This document shows, piece after piece, positions 60,473 through 64,000 of a stretch of DNA of 64,000 bases. The DNA comes from Nibribacter roseus (GTDB lineage: Bacteria > Bacteroidota > Bacteroidia > Cytophagales > Hymenobacteraceae). The notes under the pieces are model-generated. The model was not told the origin of the DNA. It saw only the letters and a program-made list of their open reading frames with translations, and made no database searches. The stretch is from NCBI RefSeq assembly GCF_042662225.1, contig NZ_JBHSYQ010000015.1, positions 248,001-312,000 on the forward strand, written 5' to 3'. Both the position numbers and the translations under genes were made by a program. Each line of letters opens with the position of its first letter. Position 1 is the stretch's first letter.

Positions 60473-60488
60473 GGGAGGGGTTGATTCC

Positions 60489-60917
60489 TTAATGTGGCAA
60501 TTCTATTAGATTCCAGTAAGAATCTAGGGTGTCTACTATGCTTAAAAGTGAATGGTGTTGTATAGGTTTTATAATATAGCCCGCTACATTCAAGTCATAC
60601 GCCTCTAAAATATCTTTTTCAGTGCTGGAGGTGGTCATAACAATCACATTGCAGGCCTTCAGTAGTGGGTCACTTCTAAGCAATCTCAAAAAATCTAGAC
60701 CACCCATGTCGGGCAAGTGAAGATCTAGCAAAATGATTTTTGGCAGAGGGTTAATCAAAGGCAAGATATTGCCTTTTAGCATGCTGAGAGCTACACTTCC
60801 TGTAGAAGCGACATGCAAGGTATAAGGAAGACCTTTTGTAGAAAAAGCTCTTTTAATGTTAGCTACGTCTACTTCGTCGTCTTCTACCAGTAAAATATGG
60901 GCTGGCTTGTTTTTCAA
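60489..60917 (-). CDS. Single-domain response regulator (Rcp1-like)
   Basis: 142 residues consisting only of a receiver: ILLVEDDEVDVANIKRAF, phospho-Asp65 in ILLDLHLPDMGGLDFL, VMTTSS (Thr/Ser), and GYIIKPIQHHS (Lys). The EVD and long beta3-alpha3 region are typical of receivers paired with phytochrome-like kinases. It has no output domain and precedes the hybrid kinase by 16 bases, so it is probably co-transcribed and acts as a phosphotransfer intermediate. Confidence 0.88.
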   Translation of the reverse strand: MKNKPAHILLVEDDEVDVANIKRAFSTKGLPYTLHVASTGSVALSMLKGNILPLINPLPKIILLDLHLPDMGGLDFLRLLRSDPLLKACNVIVMTTSSTEKDILEAYDLNVAGYIIKPIQHHSLLSIVDTLDSYWNLIELPH

Positions 60918-61020
60918 GTGTTTAATATAATAACTGCCGAAAAGTAACTAAAAGAATTAATTAATGCTTAGAAGCTTTTTAGTGTTAAAATAGTAGAAAG
61001 CAGAATGAAGAGCAGCTAAT

Positions 61021-61057
61021 CTTTTTTTGACCTTTTTTTCAAAAAGTAAACTAAAAA
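61021..61057. repeat. Interspersed palindrome, copy 24 (degenerate)
   Basis: TTTTTTTGACCTTTTTTTC then AAAAAGTAAACTAAAAAC; between the two receiver genes. Confidence 0.45.
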
Positions 61058-61094
61058 CCACTGGCATGTTTACATTCCTGTGCCAGTGGTTTTA
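61053..61094 (-). terminator. Intrinsic terminator after the first receiver operon
   Basis: Stem AAAACCACTGGCA / TGCCAGTGGTTTT; about 100 bases behind the stop at 61195. It separates the 61195-63852 operon from the 58142-60917 operon. Confidence 0.75.
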
Positions 61095-61194
61095 AATTAT
61101 AGAGGGTGATTTCTAGTTTTTGAAAGATACTTGCTCAGCCAGGCTTCAATTCTTGAATATTATAACAAATTCGAGTTAAATTCTGAGGTAGTCC

Positions 61195-61608
61195 TTAAGG
61201 TCTTTCGCACAATTTCCAGTAGCGGTCTAGTGTTGCAACGGCACCAATAAACTTCTCGAATGAAAGCGGTTTTAAAATGTACCCTGCTACGTTCAAGTTA
61301 TAGGCATTGATCTTATCGCTGTCTTCATTAGAAGTGGTCATGACAAAAACACTGATTCTGTTCAATTCAGGATCTTTGCGGAGTTCTTGCAAAAACTCAA
61401 TGCCATTCATCTTGGGCATGTTGATGTCTAAGATAACGATGGGGGGCATTGGTATAGATCCTGATCTCAGCATTTCTAACGCTTCAAGTCCGTTATTGGC
61501 AATGTGCAATGGATTATTAATGCTATTTTTTTTGAAGGCACGCTGTACATTCATGATATCTACTTCATCATCCTCAACCAACAATATGTTTACCACTTTC
61601 TCTTCCAT
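61195..61608 (-). CDS. Single-domain response regulator
   Basis: 137-residue receiver without output domain: ILLVEDDEVDIMNVQRAF, phospho-Asp61 in VILDINMPKMNGIEFL, VMTTSNE and GYILKPLSFEKF. Closely similar to the receiver at 60489-60917, so the two arose by duplication. It is the third gene of the kinase operon, 29 bases after the cytosolic kinase. Confidence 0.88.
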   Translation of the reverse strand: MEEKVVNILLVEDDEVDIMNVQRAFKKNSINNPLHIANNGLEALEMLRSGSIPMPPIVILDINMPKMNGIEFLQELRKDPELNRISVFVMTTSNEDSDKINAYNLNVAGYILKPLSFEKFIGAVATLDRYWKLCERP

Positions 61609-61637
61609 AATTTTGATTAAAAGTAAATACTTGATCT

Positions 61638-62351
61638 TTATTTAATCGATTTTGGCCAGGTGAAGGAAAATTCAGACCCTTTGCCAACTGAAGATTCTAT
61701 TTTAATTTCGCCGCCAACAAACTTTACTATTTTACGAGCTATAGTGAGTCCTGCCCCTAAATGGTCGCTTTTATCTTTTGGCAGCACTGTAAAAAACAAC
61801 TTAAACACTTTTTCCTGTGCATCTGCCGGTATGCCAATACCGTTGTCTTTTATACTGAACAAATAAAATTCTCCCTCCTCGGTACAGCTAACAGTAATTT
61901 GTGGGTGGGTATTCTCATTATATAATACGGCGTTCTGAAGGAGTTGATTTAAAACTTCTTCCAGTTTCTTTGAATAGGTGGTGAACTGAGGAAGGTTAGA
62001 AGTATGCACCTGCAGAGTAGTAGGAGTGTCTGTGCCCGCCACAATTTCCTGAACCAGGTTCTGAACGTTGATTTCCTTTATCTCCATATCCATTCGCTCA
62101 ACTCTTGAAAACTGCAAAATGCCGTTGATCATGCGTTCCATTCGCTCTGCTCGGTTCTGCAGTAAATTTATGTTATGCTGCACATCTTTATCTAGATTTT
62201 CGCCCAGGTCTTCTTTGATCCAACCAGAGAGGTTGTTGATAGCGCGCAAGGGAGCCTTTAAATCATGTGACACGATATAGGCAAACTCTTCATACTCGCT
62301 TTTTAAAGCGTCATACTTTTGTTTCAGACTCTCAAAATTATCTTCACTCAT
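61638..62351 (-). CDS. Cytosolic sensor-less histidine kinase
   Basis: 237 residues: an N-terminal coiled coil, HisKA with His29 in YIVSHDLKAPLRAINNL, N box QLLQNAVLYNENT, G1 IKDNGIGIPADAQEKVF, G2 DHLGAGLTIARKIVKFVGGEI, and the end SFTWP. It has no sensory or membrane domain. The phospho-His and surrounding part are very similar to the upstream membrane kinase. It overlaps that kinase gene by eight bases (translational coupling) and may act as a partner of it. Confidence 0.88.
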   Translation of the reverse strand: MSEDNFESLKQKYDALKSEYEEFAYIVSHDLKAPLRAINNLSGWIKEDLGENLDKDVQHNINLLQNRAERMERMINGILQFSRVERMDMEIKEINVQNLVQEIVAGTDTPTTLQVHTSNLPQFTTYSKKLEEVLNQLLQNAVLYNENTHPQITVSCTEEGEFYLFSIKDNGIGIPADAQEKVFKLFFTVLPKDKSDHLGAGLTIARKIVKFVGGEIKIESSVGKGSEFSFTWPKSIK

Positions 62352-63852
62352 GCTCTTGTAACTTTAATGTAGCAGTAACCGGTACTTTAGGCCAAGTAAA
62401 AACAAAAGTTGAACCTTCACCGCGTTCAGAATCAATCCAGATACTGCCCCCTTTTTCTTCTATGATTTTTTTAACAATGGCAAGCCCTACACCAGTGCTT
62501 TCTTTTACATCACGGGCTTCCATGGTTTGAAAAATGCCGAAGACCTTGGTGTGGAATTCTTTGGGTATGCCCGGTCCATCGTCTTGTACTTCAAACTGGT
62601 AAAAATCTTCTAACTCCGTACATCTTATTTGTATGTGACCTTCTGTTTTGTGGTGGTATTTAACTGAGTTACTAAACAAGTTAGAGCACACCTGGTAAAA
62701 AAGAGTGCGTTCACCTACAATGGTAGGTAAGTCTTGTGGCACTGAGAAAACAAAAGAGGCGGGAGGGGATAAGTTTTCAATGGTTTCCTGCATAACCTCT
62801 CTTACTGAGAAAGGAACCTGTGGAAGGTTTTTGCGCCCAACCTTAGAGTAATCTAATATACCGTTGATAAGATTCTCCATCCGTTGTACTCTGCCCCTCA
62901 ATATTTTAATGTTATGGATGATATCTGGGTCTTGGGTTTCTAAATCTTCGGCTATCCACTCAGCCAAATTATTGATCGCTCTTAAAGGCGCCTTCAAGTC
63001 ATGTGACACAACGTAGGCAAACTGATCTAGTTCCTGGTTCACCTTCGTGAGGTGCGTGAAACTCTCTTTTAGCTTACTGGCCATAATGTTCAGAGAGTTA
63101 GTTAAGGTGCTTATTTCATCATGCCGGTAATCTTTCAATGAAGCACTGTAGTCTCCGTTTGCAATGCTGTTGGCAAGCGCATTCATTTTGATGAAGCGCT
63201 TTCTGATAGTGTTACCCAACAAATTAGCGGTAATAATACCCGTTACAATGGCAAATAAGGTTAGGCCAATGGCTATATCGTTTGTGTTCAGAAGAGAACT
63301 GTTCATTTCGGCCAAACGTCTTTTTCTTGAGGCTTCTTCCACTTCCTGAATCTGCGCAAATCTTTGCCTGGACATGTCAATGATTTTTTTTCCTGAACCA
63401 ATTTGTGCGGTCGCGGCGAACAAAGAATCATAATGAGCCTTATGTCTGGGGCTGTTAGGTGCAGAAGATTTACTGCGCACCAATGGTCTGGCAAAGCTGT
63501 TGAGCCAAACATCTACGTCTTTATTAACTTGTTGTACCAGTAGGTTTAATTGGGGCACAGAGGCGGTTAAAGAATCTAAACGATCGAAAGAACGGGCAAA
63601 ACCTTTCTGCCCGTTAAAGAAAGGGGAGAGAAAGTTTCTGTTGCCGGTTAGTAAATAACCCCGCAAACCTGTTTCCATATCCAGAATCATTTTCTGGGCT
63701 GTCTCACTTTCTTTGATGACATCGGAAGTGTACAGTACATCCTCCACGTTTTCTTTTACTTCATTGGTTTGCTTTATATATCCTATGGTAACAACACAAA
63801 AGGTAAATAAGATAAAACCAATGGCTAAGTGAATTTTGGTGATTAATTTCAT
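62344..63852 (-). CDS. Membrane histidine kinase with CHASE3 sensor
   Basis: 502 residues from ATG 63852. N-terminal membrane segment (IHLAIGFILFTFCVVTIG), CHASE3-type periplasmic helical domain (about 30-165; LDMETGLRGYLLTGNRNFL is the CHASE3 hallmark), second membrane segment (IGLTLFAIVTGIITANLL), HAMP (RFIKMNALANSIANGDYSAS), HisKA YVVSHDLKAPLRAINNL, N box NLFSNSVKYHHK, G1 QDDGPGIPKEF, G2 STGVGLAIVKKII and the end FVFTWPKV. An in-frame start at 63930 lies upstream of the promoter box and is rejected. Confidence 0.9.
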   Translation of the reverse strand: MKLITKIHLAIGFILFTFCVVTIGYIKQTNEVKENVEDVLYTSDVIKESETAQKMILDMETGLRGYLLTGNRNFLSPFFNGQKGFARSFDRLDSLTASVPQLNLLVQQVNKDVDVWLNSFARPLVRSKSSAPNSPRHKAHYDSLFAATAQIGSGKKIIDMSRQRFAQIQEVEEASRKRRLAEMNSSLLNTNDIAIGLTLFAIVTGIITANLLGNTIRKRFIKMNALANSIANGDYSASLKDYRHDEISTLTNSLNIMASKLKESFTHLTKVNQELDQFAYVVSHDLKAPLRAINNLAEWIAEDLETQDPDIIHNIKILRGRVQRMENLINGILDYSKVGRKNLPQVPFSVREVMQETIENLSPPASFVFSVPQDLPTIVGERTLFYQVCSNLFSNSVKYHHKTEGHIQIRCTELEDFYQFEVQDDGPGIPKEFHTKVFGIFQTMEARDVKESTGVGLAIVKKIIEEKGGSIWIDSERGEGSTFVFTWPKVPVTATLKLQEHE

Positions 63853-63896
63853 GGAAAGTATCGCCTGAAACCCTATTAGTTTAGTGGGGAATATAT

Positions 63897-63904
63897 CAAA
63901 GATA
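63897..63904 (-). promoter_or_regulatory. Promoter -7 box of the CHASE3 kinase operon (TATCTTTG)
   Basis: Exact TAnnTTTG on the minus strand; expected start near 63890, leader of about 38 bases to ATG 63852. The -33 element is not clear. Confidence 0.55.
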
Positions 63905-64000
63905 GAATTTGTGTGCCTGTTATTTGGCATATAATCTTAAATTTAATTAGGTCAGGAAAAGGAAAACCTACAGCCTTTGTTCTCCTTTAAGTTCCTGTAC

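Noticed and set aside
4006..61057. Interspersed palindromes as a CRISPR array
   Set aside because: Copies are kilobases apart, palindromic and variable; there are no regular spacers and no cas genes.

Overview
The window is chromosomal DNA from a member of the Bacteroidota, most likely the Cytophagales family Hymenobacteraceae (Rufibacter/Pontibacter-like; the genus is an inference). The evidence is: promoters with the Bacteroidota -7 box TAnnTTTG in front of many genes (rsmA, nagB, pdhC, menB, dnaN, gldC, guaA, the SRP RNA, ffh); gliding/type IX secretion parts (GldC, a T9SS plug-type DUF5103 protein, a gliding-motility C-terminal sorting domain); a menaquinone gene cluster; and many lipoproteins and proteins typical of the phylum. 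No phage, integrase, transposase gene, tRNA or CRISPR array was found.

Layout. 1-4 kb: 5' part of leucyl aminopeptidase (minus strand), then rsmA, mgtE and a D-2-hydroxyacid dehydrogenase. 4-8 kb: T9SS plug-type lipoprotein and an ABC-F ATPase. 8-11.6 kb: an sxtI/K/J-like module (NodU/CmcH carbamoyltransferase, a 47-residue DUF5989 protein, an SxtJ-type membrane protein) divergent from a membrane-anchored SGNH hydrolase. 11.9-21.8 kb: 2H phosphoesterase, PLP decarboxylase, DUF4136 lipoprotein, a deoxyhypusine-synthase homologue, hslV, a nagB/PIG-L fusion, pdhC and a histidine phosphatase. 21.8-27.7 kb: menI-menF-menD, then menB and menE. 27.8-36.5 kb: D-aminoacylase-type amidohydrolase, an unusual lipoprotein, dnaN, gldC, dcd, a GH5 endoglucanase, a thioesterase and hemL. 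36.6-44.9 kb: a TPR/PBP1-fold protein, guaA, the SRP RNA, a transaldolase, ftsE with an overlapping glycosyltransferase, and lipoproteins. 45.1-55.2 kb: a surface-polysaccharide locus (aminotransferase, sugar dehydrogenase, methyltransferase, glycosyltransferases, flippase, deacetylase). 55.5-58.1 kb: ffh, guaD, DinB. 58.1-63.9 kb: a phosphorelay cluster of three histidine kinases and two single-domain receivers without any DNA-binding output.

The most striking non-genic structure is a family of about 40-bp palindromes (half-site near CTGTTTTAGGCCTG, T-run/loop/A-run, then the complement). About 27 copies or degenerate copies are spread through the window, most of them just behind stop codons. 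One copy lies wholly inside menF and is read as 13 in-frame codons; one supplies the stop codon of the sxtJ-like gene. Further repeat families are two copies of a 152/187-bp MITE-like element with about 27-bp terminal inverted repeats, two copies of a roughly 145-170-bp element that is flanked both times by the palindromes, and AT-rich inverted repeats behind or between genes.

Start codons were revised from the longest frames where a promoter box or family alignment made this necessary (rsmA, the ABC-F gene, menB, gldC, dcd, guaA, guaD, the T9SS protein, the CHASE3 kinase). All functional calls come from reading sequence motifs; no database search was run.
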